Positions 22,086 through 32,977 of a DNA stretch of 64,000 nt are shown here, piece after piece. The notes beneath the pieces are model-generated. The model saw only the letters and a list, made by a program, of their open reading frames with translations. It was not told where the DNA came from and did not search any database. Made by a program: the position numbers and the translations under genes. The DNA is from Aphrocallistes beatrix (taxonomy: Eukaryota; Porifera; Hexactinellida; Sceptrulophora; Aphrocallistidae). How positions within the stretch are numbered: position 1 is the first letter of the stretch; every line of letters begins with the position of its first letter. The stretch covers positions 3,030,968 through 3,094,967 of the forward strand of contig OY725497.1 in NCBI GenBank assembly GCA_963281255.1, in the 5' to 3' direction.

Positions 22086-22390
22086 CAGTAGGACGTCAGT
22101 TGTCCGAACGGGTTGGGACCGAGGGGGTTCGGATAACTGAAATGTTCGGATAACTGAAGTTGTTATGTAATTATATAGGAAAGTTGGTCAGTAGTACTAA
22201 GTAGTCATAATTATGAATATGGATAAACTACATATTGATCTGTAGAAGTATTATCAGTAGTATATAAAATGATGGCAATGTAGTACTTTCAATTCTCAAC
22301 TCAAGGATGCATCATTTATAAATTTGTATATTTTATTTGGTCAACCAAGGGGTTCGGATAACTGAAGTTCGGATAACTGACGTTCTACTG
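22086..22390. mobile_element. pogo-type MITE (305 bp), TA target
   Basis: TIR CAGTAGGACGTCAGTTGTCC on the left matches the complement of the right end (CAGTAGAACGTCAGTTATCC), flanked by TA. The subterminal motif GTTCGGATAACTGAA is repeated in direct orientation at both ends. Confidence 0.92.
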
Positions 22391-22421
22391 TATAAATAAA
22401 TATATAATTTATCATACAGCT

Positions 22422-22786
22422 GCGGAAATAAAAAAATATTCGGAATTATTTGTAATTACATGTGAAATTACATGTGTAATTACACGTGTAATTACATGTG
22501 AAATTACATGTGTAATTACACGTGTAATTACATGTGAAATTACATGTGTAATTACACGTGTAATTACATGTGTAATTACATGTGTAATTACATGTGTAAT
22601 TACACGTGTAATTACATGTGAAATTACATGTGTAATTACATGTGTAATTACACGTGTAATTACATGCGAAATTACATGTGTAATTACACGTGTAATTACA
22701 TGTGTAATTACACGTGTAATTACACATGTAATTACACATGTAATTACACATGTAGTTACACATAATTCCGAATATTTTATTTCTGC
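22422..22786. mobile_element. TIR element with a minisatellite core
   Basis: GCGGAAATAAAA...TATTCGGAATTAT on the left is mirrored by ATAATTCCGAATATTTTATT on the right. Between them lie about 26 units of a 12-bp repeat, mainly TGTAATTACACG / TGTAATTACATG with GTGAAATT variants, themselves palindromic. Two long minus-strand frames here read only a repeating four-residue pattern and are not genes. The same style of repeat (TACGTGTAGC) lies at 21102. Confidence 0.88.
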
Positions 22787-23784
22787 AACTATCATTCAAC
22801 CAAACCCAGACCTATAGCCATAAAGACAAACAATCTTTTGAGCAGTAGCAAATCTTAAGGTGTCAATATATATCTGCCAAAATGCACACCAGATGAAATA
22901 TCTTTTCGACGTAATTTCCATCGATAAATCTCCGTCGATGTAGTGTCCTCCATTCCTTTTTAGATAAATAGGCCGGATTTAATTATCCTTCTTTGTCCAT
23001 TGCAAATCATCGCGCGCACTGACGTATCATTCAATAGCATAGCTATGTCCCATACATTGGCTGATTTCACTGTATTTCTTGATCCGTAGTACTCTATTGG
23101 ATACGTCAGGGTTCTATCTGCAGGGGGAAGCTTCCCCCCCCCCCCCCAATTTAACATCCTAGATAGAACATTGTACGTACTGTACTACCATGTACAGGGC
23201 TATCAACCTGAGGTCACGAAATCGTGAAATTAGGTTATTATACGCAGATAAGAACCTAATTTTTCAACTAACTTCCAACAATCCTCAAATATATGCAACA
23301 ATCATTATCTACGTACTCAAGGATCATGGTCTCCATACTCGCACTTAAGGGAGACCGATCATTTAAAAGTGGTCCATATATTTCAGTATAACTTTGAAAT
23401 ATTGGTTCCGAAGGGTCCAAATATTTCGAATTGTAAGGACCGGGGGATACCATTCTTGGGGCCGTAGACTCGGAATGAGGATTGGGTGGGGCCTTTAGGT
23501 TTGCATGATTGGTATGGCCATTTTGGACAAATTGTATCATAGCTAATGAAGGTAATAGCCTTCGGCTAATTCATGTAAGGCAAAGGCCCTACCAACCCGA
23601 CCGGAGCCTACGCCTATGTCATTCTGTGGGAGTCCAAAATATTTGTGACATTTCCTTGAATATGATCCATAATTGTAATTTATTTGCATATGCAAATAGT
23701 AGTAGCTTGTTCGCATACGAATAGTAGCTTGTTTGCATGCGAATAGTAGCTTATGCATGCGAATAGTAGTTTTTAATACCTCAT
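22787..23784. other. No supported gene
   Basis: It contains a poly-C run at about 23138-23150 and a GCCCTACCAACCCGACCGGAGCCTACGCC tract near 23586 that is also present near 20065, so that tract is a dispersed repeat fragment. The motif GCATACGAATAGTAGCTTG is repeated about three times near 23710-23770. Short open frames have no recognisable domains. Confidence 0.5.
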
Positions 23785-24202
23785 AAAGGACGATGTACTC
23801 AAACTGTAAGGAATACAGGAATACTCATTTTTTTCAAATTCGTAAACTACACATTATAATTACTCATTATTGATAGACAGCTTAATTACTAACTCCCAAG
23901 TTAATAAATATCAACATTTGATACTTGATGCTACTTGTCCCAAGTCACAGCCATTATATATGATGGCGTTTGGTGACACAAAGTGGCATAGCTTGATAAT
24001 TTTCTACATAAGGATAAGTAATTGAGTTGAAACTCTCAATTATGCATAATTAGAATATGTAGTTTACGAATTTGAACTAAAAAATAGTTCAAATTCGGGT
24101 ATTTTCTACTGTTTAATGACATGTTCCTTTTTTAGTAGATCTAATTTAATACTATTTGTATGAAAGTTTTAGTGGTGGTCGAATACTTTTGTCTGGGTAG
24201 TG
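23785..24202. mobile_element. mariner-type foldback MITE (family C), left end truncated
   Basis: The right end TCTGGGTAGTGTA and the preceding GGTGGTCGAATACTTTTG match the TIR of the 59458 copy. The core CCATTATATATGATGGCGTT is palindromic, and the arms AAATTCGTAAACTACACAT and its complement flank it. A TA-rich tract with the CGAGTTTTAATAGTAAGG motif follows at about 24235. Confidence 0.75.
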
Positions 24203-24402
24203 TATATACACACACATATATATATACACATTAATCGAGTTTTAATAGTAAGGATACATTTCCCATGTCTAACTTGAGCGGATTACGATATATCAATAAT
24301 ACACAATGGACCCGAGATTGAACGCCTACAGTCCTTACTTAATTAAAGGAGTCTATGACAGAAAGCGATATTAACAAAGTGGGAATCTGGAGAGGTCATG
24401 AT

Positions 24403-24541
24403 CAGTGGCGTGGCCAGGTGAAAAAAATTGGGGGGGCCTCAAGATCAAGACGCCACATATATGCCCACTTGAAAAAGTGTAGAAGGTTAAATTAGTAAAT
24501 TGTAAAAAATTAAATTAGGCCCCCCCATAGCCACGCCACTG
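24403..24541. mobile_element. hAT-type MITE (139 bp) with 8-bp TSD
   Basis: TIR CAGTGGCGTGGCCAGG and CCATAGCCACGCCACTG, with perfect duplication GTCATGAT (24395-24402 and 24542-24549). Non-coding. Confidence 0.92.
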
Positions 24542-24809
24542 GTCATGATTAAATATACATAAGCAAAGCATGCCAGGAGCAAGCGTATTATAACGATCGG
24601 ATCAGATTTTGAAAATAGAGAACCAACAAGTTATCTAAAAGGGATTGCACATAATTTTAACTTCTAAATCATTTCTTAATATTCATTATTTCATTATATT
24701 TATTCATTATTACATATTTTTATTATTGCATTTCATTTATTAATTAATAATTAATTACCCTAAATTTACCTCCTACCATACTACACATACTATACACACT
24801 TTGATTTTC

Positions 24810-25015
24810 GACTAAATGTCCACTATACTAAATGTCCATTATACCAAATGTCCTTTCGGCTAAATGTCTTAGACGAAAAAAAGACCGTAGACGAAATGTC
24901 CGTAAACAAAGTGTCCGCCATTCGTATCAATTGCGCATGTGCAATGTACTTTTTAATACCTCATTTTAATAACCAAATGTTCGTATAACAAACCTCCGTG
25001 TAACGAAATGTCCGA
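24810..25015. repeat. AAATGTCC motif cluster upstream of the FG-GAP gene
   Basis: Five exact AAATGTCC copies plus near copies (AAATGTCT, AAGTGTCC, AAATGTTC) occur within 200 bp and end about 65 bp before the next gene's first ATG. It could be a degenerate short repeat or a promoter-proximal element. Nothing here shows function. Confidence 0.5.
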
Positions 25016-25077
25016 ATCCCTTTTAAATTTCAACAAATTGATTTCTTAGATTAATTCATAATAATATCGCATCATTT

Positions 25078-27375
25078 ATGCTGTCCGAAACGAGCTCAGA
25101 CTACATGAGGTCTGTGACCTCGAAACACTATGAAGAAGGGCAAAACATGTCTGGGATAGGTGCCTGGGTGCTTGAGAAAATTGGCATGAAGCGGTCTGAT
25201 TATCTGCTCTTGATTTTCATCACGCTGATTGGCAGCTACCTATTTAACCTGAGAGACAGAGTCTCGTTACAGCCAGCCTTCTTCCAGCCGATACCTACAG
25301 ACAAGTACAGCAACGGGTTCTACCCTCAGGCGTGGGAACGCTTTAGCCGCCCAATTGTCACCGATCTGGAGATCGATGGAGAAAATGAAGTCATCCTCTC
25401 CTTCCCCGACGGACACATTGTCGTGGCTAAGTTTGCTCTGGTGACCCCAGAGGCTAACTACCCTCTGCCCCGGCTAGAAAAAGTGTTCGAGTACGACTTG
25501 TCTGAATCTGATGGACAGAAGAGGCACGCTCTCAGTGTTGAGACAGGCTTCTTAGAGCCTTATAAGGCTATGGGACAGATACGAAAACAGGTGATAGCAG
25601 TCCTCACGAATGACAGTAATCTATTCCTACTCACCTCCAATCTAAAGCTCCAATTTCAGCGGGCCCTAGGACCCGTCTCTCTCCGCTCAGATAGCCCCTT
25701 GTTCCTGAAGGAGTCCTCTCTCCTCATTCTCTCCCGCCCCACTAAGCAGGGGGACCTGGGGACTGTGGTGGTAGGTGCGTCCCTGGACATACCTGAGAGC
25801 TTCCAGAGGGACGGAAGCCGCGGGTACACGGGGCGACAGGAAGAACACAATGAACTGCTTCATCACTTCTCTCTCTACGCATTAGATGGACGGACTGGCG
25901 AGATGCGCTGGTCACACGAGCCGGGAGATTTCGAAGTCCACCGTCGGAGTCCGTTCCCTAACTACTCACACTTCAAGTTCACTACCGGGTGGAGCGGGAG
26001 GCACATGGGAGAGCAGGCCTGGACTTCTCACAAGAACGCGTTTCGGAGAGCTCTTCCCTACAGCTGGCACAGTCCCTACGACTCCAAGCTGCGAGTAGAC
26101 AAGATAGGCTCTCCAGGCCCCAAGCTAGCTGGTCAGGACGGGGAGGAGTTCAAATACAAAACTCTGTTCGACCTTGACCAGGAGTATGTAGCCGGTCTTC
26201 TTTTTGGGGGGCTGAGACCCCACTCTCCCTCTGAGCGCGTGCAGAGTCCAGACGCTCTCTTTATATACTCCCAGCGCCAGCTGCAGCTCCTAGACCTGGC
26301 CACTGGACGTCCGCTCTCCGCGCTACAGCTGCAATCAGACAGCGTGACCCTGGGGGACATCTCGGGGGACGGAGAGATAGAAGAGGTACGCGTGGAGCTG
26401 CGTCCCGACACTGCAAGTGAGTCGGATCGTGTGAAGAAATCGCAAGAATGGGTGACACTCCGGGGTGAGGAGTTGTGTCATGGACAGGTGCACACCCTCA
26501 CCGGGGTGTCTCGTCGATTTGCTTGGGAGGGAGAACTGTGCTCTCACCCCCATGGTCTCGACAACCTCGCCTCTTCATTCGCCTCTCACGTGACCCTCTC
26601 TGTCCTGGACGTCTTACGTACATTGGGCCGCGAAAAGAGTGACAGCGAACAGGACCATAAGCTACGACAGCTGAAACTCCAGCTATGGGGAGAGGAACAG
26701 GTGGATGTGAGCGAGCTACAGGCCCTCCCTCCCATGCTCATCCCCTCCACTCACTACTCGCACACTCCCTTCAAGCTGCACTTCACCAAGACGGTTAGTA
26801 ACAACTTCCAGGTGGGAGGGGCCACCAGTTATGACGTCATTTTTGTTCTATCCAATGGACGTGTGTCTAGCTTCGGACCAGAAGGCCATCTCAACTGGCA
26901 GACGTACGTGAGTGCAGATTGGAGTGATGCGATGCCGTATCGACGGAAGTTTTCAAACTCCCCCCCTTCCGGAGAACAGGGATTGCTGGCACACTCTTTT
27001 GTGCCTCACGCGGCGCCTCTCAGTTCGCTCTCCTACGGACAGGAGTCCCACCTGCTGCTGGTAGGAATGAGCTTCCTCTCCGTGCTCTCACTCGAAGACG
27101 GCGTTGTGGAGAGTGAGATAGACTTGCCTTGCACTCCTATCGCGCCTAGTGTCATAGCAGACTTTGATAGCAACGGTGTAAATGACGTCATTGTGATGTG
27201 CAGGGATAATTATATTGGATTCAGACTGAGTCATACCTCTGGCAAGTCTTACACTACCCTCATCACATTCCTCATCTCAGGACTGGTGTTTGTAGTCCTG
27301 ATGCACTACAGAGGATCTGCACCTGTTAAACAGGAGGCAGAACCCCGCCCTGATAGGAGGAGACATCAAGATTAA
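25078..27375 (+). CDS. FG-GAP/NERD1-like membrane protein, intronless
   Basis: The product has 765 residues in one uninterrupted frame. An N-terminal membrane segment (YLLLIFITLIGSYLF, about residues 42-57) is followed by a large, probably lumenal or extracellular, beta-propeller-like region with FG-GAP-type motifs: PIVTDLEIDGENEVILSF near residue 100, HHFSLYALDGRTGEMRWSHE near 265, VTLGDISGDGEIEEV near 425 and VIADFDSNGVNDVIVMC near 700. A second membrane segment (TLITFLISGLVFVVLMHY, about 725-743) and a basic 21-residue tail end the protein. Layout and the HHFSLYALDGRTG block fit the conserved eukaryotic FG-GAP family that includes plant NERD1 (At3g51050). Plant NERD1 is linked to exocyst-related trafficking; an animal role is not established. 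ATG 25147 (MSGIGAW) is an alternative start. FUNDC begins 201 bp downstream on the same strand. Confidence 0.85.
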   Translation: MLSETSSDYMRSVTSKHYEEGQNMSGIGAWVLEKIGMKRSDYLLLIFITLIGSYLFNLRDRVSLQPAFFQPIPTDKYSNGFYPQAWERFSRPIVTDLEIDGENEVILSFPDGHIVVAKFALVTPEANYPLPRLEKVFEYDLSESDGQKRHALSVETGFLEPYKAMGQIRKQVIAVLTNDSNLFLLTSNLKLQFQRALGPVSLRSDSPLFLKESSLLILSRPTKQGDLGTVVVGASLDIPESFQRDGSRGYTGRQEEHNELLHHFSLYALDGRTGEMRWSHEPGDFEVHRRSPFPNYSHFKFTTGWSGRHMGEQAWTSHKNAFRRALPYSWHSPYDSKLRVDKIGSPGPKLAGQDGEEFKYKTLFDLDQEYVAGLLFGGLRPHSPSERVQSPDALFIYSQRQLQLLDLATGRPLSALQLQSDSVTLGDISGDGEIEEVRVELRPDTASESDRVKKSQEWVTLRGEELCHGQVHTLTGVSRRFAWEGELCSHPHGLDNLASSFASHVTLSVLDVLRTLGREKSDSEQDHKLRQLKLQLWGEEQVDVSELQALPPMLIPSTHYSHTPFKLHFTKTVSNNFQVGGATSYDVIFVLSNGRVSSFGPEGHLNWQTYVSADWSDAMPYRRKFSNSPPSGEQGLLAHSFVPHAAPLSSLSYGQESHLLLVGMSFLSVLSLEDGVVESEIDLPCTPIAPSVIADFDSNGVNDVIVMCRDNYIGFRLSHTSGKSYTTLITFLISGLVFVVLMHYRGSAPVKQEAEPRPDRRRHQD

Positions 27376-27576
27376 ATTCTTGAAGGAATATTTAATTCAA
27401 ACACAGTCTTGTTCTGTATTTAATAATTTGTAGGTTTGCAGAGTATATAATGAATAGTAAATTGAACATCCAATACTAATAAGAACGAATGATATGATAT
27501 TATGTTTATATATCACAAACTGCTTCTCATCATACAAGTATTGATTAATTAAGCTAAATAACTAAATTCACGCAGT

Positions 27577-28173
27577 ATGTCAGAAGAGCAGATGGCTATG
27601 TCAAATGAGCAGATTGCTAAGAGAATTGTGTATGACGCGCTTAGAACGACAGGCCAAGATCTCGAGGCGGAGCTCGCGGATATACCAGACGTCCCAGGAT
27701 TCGAGGCAGGAGCTCAGACGGGAGATATCGTGGGGTACACAGAAGGGCTTATCACTATTGTCTCGAAGCAGCACCCAGTCGCTCAGCTCGGGATCGGATT
27801 GGGAACAGGATGGGTATGTGGGATCGTGGGTCGGAGAGTTGGCACATCAATCCTTTTCCTGCTCGCCTCTGGGATTATCGTCCTACAGCTAGCCAACCAC
27901 TCTGGAGTAGTACAGGTACAACATATTCACTGTCAATGGTATGCTACTATGTTATGTTACCATTGATGTAGCAATGCTCTGTCTCTTCAGGTAAACTGGG
28001 AGCGTGTAGGAGACGCAGTTAATACGGCTTGTGAGAATCGATTAGAAAATCAGCTGGGACCGAGATCCTTGTTAGATAAACTGCGTACGAATCGGGTTTG
28101 GAATGCTCTAGCGAGCCACAGCTACCTCAATGCTGGACTGCTCTCTGGTTTACTGCTCGGATTCTCTCTATAA
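27577..28173 (+). CDS. FUNDC1: FUN14-domain protein (FUNDC), two exons
   Basis: Exon 1 is 27577-27915 and exon 2 is 27991-28173, with a 75-bp GT-AG intron in phase 0, giving 173 residues. The FUN14 domain is clear: GLGTGWVCGIVGRRVG, LLASGIIVLQLANHSGVVQVNW and the C-terminal glycine-rich LNAGLLSGLLLGFSL. In vertebrates FUNDC1 is a mitochondrial outer-membrane mitophagy receptor that binds LC3 through an N-terminal Tyr-x-x-Leu. Here YDAL at residues 19-22 has that spacing, but its surroundings are not strongly acidic before the Tyr, so LC3 binding is only possible. FUNDC1 and FUNDC2 cannot be told apart from this sequence. The start was chosen as the first ATG; MAMSNEQ at residue 6 is an alternative. 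Confidence 0.92.
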
Positions 28174-28372
28174 AATACTTTGTAGTATCTTGATTGATGC
28201 AGTAATGAAGGTATGCCTTCTCACTTCTCGCAATCCTGTATCTATAGCGGCTAGATTCGATGGTACTATGCTATTGTATTATTCCTGAAGATTTATATTT
28301 AACGCATGCTTTATTACAGTTTTGCTACTATTCGAATATTTTAGTCGATCTATAAAACTGTTCAATATTACA

Positions 28373-28547
28373 TACTAAGGTCACAGGAATTTTCCAAGCC
28401 CGGAGCGAGCCGGCGCCAAAAGAAAAAGAATCCGGGGCCTTACTATGATTTTGGCCTATGTGGTCGAATGAAATCCAGCAGAATCAAACTCGGGTCAAAT
28501 GCCCCGGATGCCCCCCCCCCCCCCCCCCCCCTTTGGGACCGCCCCTG
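28373..28547. repeat. MITE related to 29625-29770, with a long poly-C run
   Basis: TTTTCCAAGCCCGGAGCGAG at the left and a CCCCGGATGCC tract followed by about 20 C at the right match, in opposite orientation, the element inside the V-ATPase intron. The right end is CGCCCCTG. No exact target duplication seen. Confidence 0.6.
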
Positions 28548-29260
28548 TATACTATAATCACAGACGAATTATAATATTGGCAGAAAATACATAACATTTT
28601 CAAAATTTCGCTTGACTATTCCATCTTCATCAATGTCATTCAAAGGTATCCAACTGACTTTTTATTTTCATTGTTTTGACAGTCAGACACGAATCATGTC
28701 TAAGTAGAATGATATAGGTCATTTCTATTTCCAATATGGTATATATGACTAATAGCCTAAGTCAAATAAATATCTCAAGAGGTTTATAATACCACATGTA
28801 ATGGATTTTAAAAACACTTTATCCTTTCGATTTTTCATTGGATTACCGATTAGTTTTGTCGCTGGTTAACTATCCCCCGCCCTGCACCATCAAGACCCAA
28901 GCCACTAAATACAAATCTATGACATTTCGTGTGATTTGCGTTTTTAATTAGTCGTAGTAAGATTATTTAACACCTTCATGCTATGCATTTTCATAATAGG
29001 AAGATGTATATATGATAAACATATGTATCCAGCTCTTAGCCTTAGAAATCAATTTGGAAGCATGATGTAACGGCTTCATTTCCATGTGGTATGGCTGTCC
29101 GTATCTTCATATAGTTAGTATTGAGAGCAGAACAATACTTCGAGTCACGATTAATATTATTATTTATAAAAATTGATAGATTTGTCCGTTTAGAAAGAAT
29201 TTATAATTATTTTGGTTGAGAATACTTTAGATTTTTGATAAATTCTTAGTCGCGATTAGA
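28548..29260. other. Intergenic, no feature recognised
   Basis: AT-rich sequence that includes the V-ATPase E promoter region. No TATA box at a convincing position and no coding signal. Confidence 0.4.
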
Positions 29261-31501
29261 ATGGCTCTTTCTGACGCAGAAGTTAGACAACAGATCCAGC
29301 ACATGGTGGATTTTATCAATAAGGAGGCGGCAGAGAAAGTTGAAGAGATTGATGCAAAAGCCGAGGAGGAGTTCAACATTGAGAAAGGTAGAGTATATTC
29401 AATTTATATATTACGTAATACTATAATAATACTCATGGTTACTACCGATTTTTTAAAAGATTTATTATCGATTTAATTGTTAATTGACATGATTTTCTGG
29501 GTGGATTTTACTAATTACTGAATTGTTTAAAACAATGCCCTCTGTGTTTATTTAAATATTCAATTCTTATTTTTAGCTATGATTTCAAATTTTCAATATT
29601 TTGTATTTTTTCCATACTCTGCGGCAGGGGGGCATCCGGGCTTTGCCCTGAGTTTGATTCTCCGGCCCCGGATTTCTTTCGCTCACCTAAGCCTAATCAT
29701 AGTAAGGCCCCCGGACTTTTTTCTTGGCCCTGCCTCGCCCCGGGCTTGGAAATTCCTGTCACCGACCCTGCTCTGCGGTATATATAATTCATTTGTACAC
29801 ACCATCAAGTGAACGAAGGCTTATATGGTTAAAGAGGGGATTTATTTTATTGAATGTGTATGCTACTGTTTGAAGGAATATTTTTCTATTATCATAAGGA
29901 AAAGCCACCAAAAGAGGGGCCATAAGGCACAAAAGATGCGCAATAAATCAAAGTGCGCTTAATATCAATATCAATCTGTAATGTATATTAACGATCGTTG
30001 TATATTTTTGAATTAATTAACTTAAAATGAATTTGTTACACTCTAGGCCGTCTGCTGCAACAAGAAAAGCTTAAAGTGAAGAGTTATTTCGAGAGAAAAG
30101 AAAAGCAGTTTGAAATGCAGAGAAAAATCCAGCGATCCAATCAGCAGAACCAAGCTCGCTTAGCTGTCTTGAAGGCGCGAGACGACAACGTAGACAGTGT
30201 CCTGCAAGAGGCGGCCAAGAAGCTGGGCGAGATTACACAGGATGAGCGTAAGTACCAGGATATCATCTCATCACTCATTGCTCAAGGGCTCTTCCAGCTG
30301 ATCGAACCTAAGGTTAGTTTTGGTAGAGAACTGTTGAAATATTATATATTTTACGATATATTGTCTAAAATGAGTGTTGGTGTCGAGGCAGTTCCATAAA
30401 TTCCTCCCCCTTGGCAAAAAGATATTAATATAAATTTGTTTGCGAAGGTGCAGCAATATATGTAGATTTATAACTAACCCGATTTTCTATATACAGGCAG
30501 CCTTTGCCGTTCGCGGACTACTCGTTCGCGAATAAGTTCCTCAACTATTCGCGGTTTTATTTTCAGAATTTTTCGATTAGCTAGTGTAATTAGTTATGCT
30601 AGCATTTATCCTCAATTTGGGGCTTTTTCTAGCCTAGTTCTAATAGTCATCAACTAATGTATTGTTTTCCTAATTCAGAGACTGACTCATTATATATGTA
30701 TTAAACTTAAATTTTATTGACCATAGCTTTATTTGTACCTTTACTTGAAGAACATGAAGCTTTCATTTGTGATATTACAGGGCCGTAGCCACTGGTCCGG
30801 TTTCAACCTGATCACTTTTGACTAATTCAGCCTCAAAACAGACCATTTTGTACGATCCATTTTTACTCTCAAACTAATCGGATATTGCTCCGCTGGCCTA
30901 TTTGAGGTTGGAAATTTGTTTCATCACCTACTTTAACATTTTAAAAGTTAATATCTATAATATAATTCCTACGTCATTATGCTGACGTTATGAAGATAGT
31001 AAAATCTTAAAATCCACTTTTTATTGTAATGTTAAAGTATACCATAAAACAAATTAGTGGGCATGTGCTTCCACACTCGTGCGTTGATGATGCAATATAA
31101 AATGTTGTGCGTCGTTATCGAAAAATGTGGAAGCACACGCCATCCCATCTGCGAAAGGATTTTTATCTATTGGCAGTTATTAATTTGTACCTCTTACCGA
31201 CTTATTTCAACAGGTGAACATAATGTGCCGTAAGCAGGACCTCAAGATTGTGAAGCAGGCCATCGACCCCGCAGTTGATCAGTACAAGAAAGCCACACGA
31301 ACCAAGGTAGAGGTGGAGCTGAACCAGATCAACTTCCTCCCCGAATCCTGTGCAGGTGGGGTCATTCTATATGACAAGACCCGGAGTATTTCAGTCTGCA
31401 ACACTTTTGAGAGCCGACTTGAGTTACTTTCCAAACAAATGATTCCTGAGATCAGAGGAATTATGTTCGGACGGAGTTTGACTAGGAAATTCTATGACTA
31501 G
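29261..31501 (+). CDS. ATP6V1E1: V-type ATPase V1 subunit E, three exons
   Basis: Exons 29261-29387, 30047-30312 and 31214-31501 join through GT-AG introns of 659 and 901 bp (phases 1 and 0) to give 226 residues, the usual length for subunit E. The N-terminal half is a long charged helix ([29 protein letters not shown], then [20 protein letters not shown]), which forms the peripheral stalk with subunit G. The C-terminal domain ends with [23 protein letters not shown] and LPEIR-like [11 protein letters not shown]. The complex acidifies endosomes, lysosomes and secretory vesicles. The first exon could be read on past the splice donor but ends in a stop with no similarity. Intron 1 holds a hAT-type MITE, and intron 2 holds two repeat fragments. 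Confidence 0.96.
29625..29770. mobile_element. hAT-type MITE (146 bp) in ATP6V1E intron 1
   Basis: It starts CAGGGGGGCATCCGGG and ends ACCGACCCTG. A perfect 8-bp duplication CTCTGCGG flanks it (29617-29624 and 29771-29778). It is related to the repeat at 28373. Confidence 0.9.
30496..30570. repeat. Terminal fragment of a TA-target MITE
   Basis: After TATATA it reads CAGGCAGCCTTTGCCGTTCG, the same end as the element at 62356-62907. The other end is not present, so it is truncated. Confidence 0.65.
30782..30910. repeat. GGTCCGG-type short repeat in ATP6V1E intron 2
   Basis: It begins CAGGGCCGTAGCCACTGG, resembling the TIR of the 46329 element, and ends around CTCCGCTGGCC. Degenerate. Confidence 0.5.
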
Positions 31502-32977
31502 AAATCAGCCTGCATTAACATTCCATTCCTTAGCTGAATACTGTTGTACTATATCTCTATTCTCTCAGTACTGAGTTGGTAAGGGTATACGTACTATATA
31601 CGTGTACAATGATACAGTTGTGTTAGTTTATCATTCTAGATTAAAATATATATTTGAGTCACACTAAACTAAAGAATCACATCTTGTATACTCATTCCAG
31701 AACAATACGTAGAAAGTAGTGTTGCAGCAGCTCATGCTCTCTATCTATGCTCTCCCTGCGTATTTCACTACGAACATAATAGGGTCACTTAATCGAATGA
31801 TAAGAAAGTGGGAGTGATTGAAGCTTATACAAAAGCATTAAAGCTCCAGCCGCCACTTCGAGTTTTAAAGAGTGAGCGCACTCATATTAGCATTTCCAGC
31901 ATAGCGATATCCACTACACTATCACTGGATCAGAGCATTAAGCGTCCTTGAAATTAGGAGCGCGACAGCCTCCGCTCCTAATTTTATAAAGTGAGCGCTC
32001 TCTCTCTCTCGCTCCCGCTCCTTTTCTAAAAATTGCATACAAAATAATGGATTTTACATTGAAATTTATTACAAATTTCTCAGCAAGATAGTGGAATATT
32101 TTAATACTAAGTGATATAGTATTCGAGTGATATTATTAATTTTTAAGGTCATTTTCTAATATAAATTTAACCCAAATTGAATTTCAGGAAAAAAACATTG
32201 CGAAAGTGCCTTTCAAAGTACATTTTGTTCGTCCGCACTCGGCAGCTTCGCGACCTCGCTCACAGCACAACTTCTCTATTTGCAATTCAAGTATCCTATT
32301 TATAATTAATTCATGCAATTAATGCAAGTATGTAATTATTACATTCTTGATCTACTTAAAACTACTAAAACCTTATTGAAACCTAACTCAAATTATGTAG
32401 CCTATTTGTGAGGTCTAACATTTTATTTGTGAAGCTGTGTAATTAAATCACAGCGGCAATACTATATGTGAGTCTATAATTATTTTAATAACACACAATT
32501 TTCCTCAGAAATGAACCAATAAACTCAACAAAAATACGAAAATGATGAAACGAGTCCCGTTGTGACATCATAATCCAATAATTTCGCTCCAAAAACCAAT
32601 AGATCGTTGTTAGCGTGTAAAACTACCATTATAATTAATTAATTATTAAGGTTAAATTTCACCAAATAGCTAAAAGGTTGAAATTGCTAAAAAAGCCCAC
32701 TTTTGGGCCAAAACGAGATCTCACTGATTACTATATGGTATTTCATCATGTAGATTTCAAATTTCACATTTAGAAGCTCTAAATGAATTTTTCCACACGT
32801 ATTAGGATATTGACATTTCGTGTCCTGCGAGTCACTTAATGGAACTGTACTATCAGTTTGTCGACTGACATTTTTTTCAGATGATCTACTCGGTTGGAAA
32901 AGGGAAACTATCGCAATTGAATATATTTGCATGAAGAAATAGTATTCCTTATTTTTATTCTGGTTCATAATAAATCT
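31502..32977. other. Intergenic between ATP6V1E and the 71-aa gene
   Basis: An ATTAAA near 31640 could serve as the ATP6V1E polyadenylation signal. Around 31850-32030 GAGTGAGCGC and CGCTCCTAATTTTA motifs recur in both orientations with a short CT run, which suggests a decayed repeat. The rest is AT-rich without a supported gene, including a 93-codon minus-strand frame at 32687-32968. Confidence 0.45.

Noticed and set aside
22412-22799. Two long minus-strand frames in the 22.4 kb minisatellite
   Set aside because: Both encode only a short residue cycle created by a 12-bp DNA repeat; not proteins.
32687-32968. 93-codon minus-strand frame downstream of the 71-aa gene
   Set aside because: No conserved features and biased to AT-derived residues; not supported as an exon.
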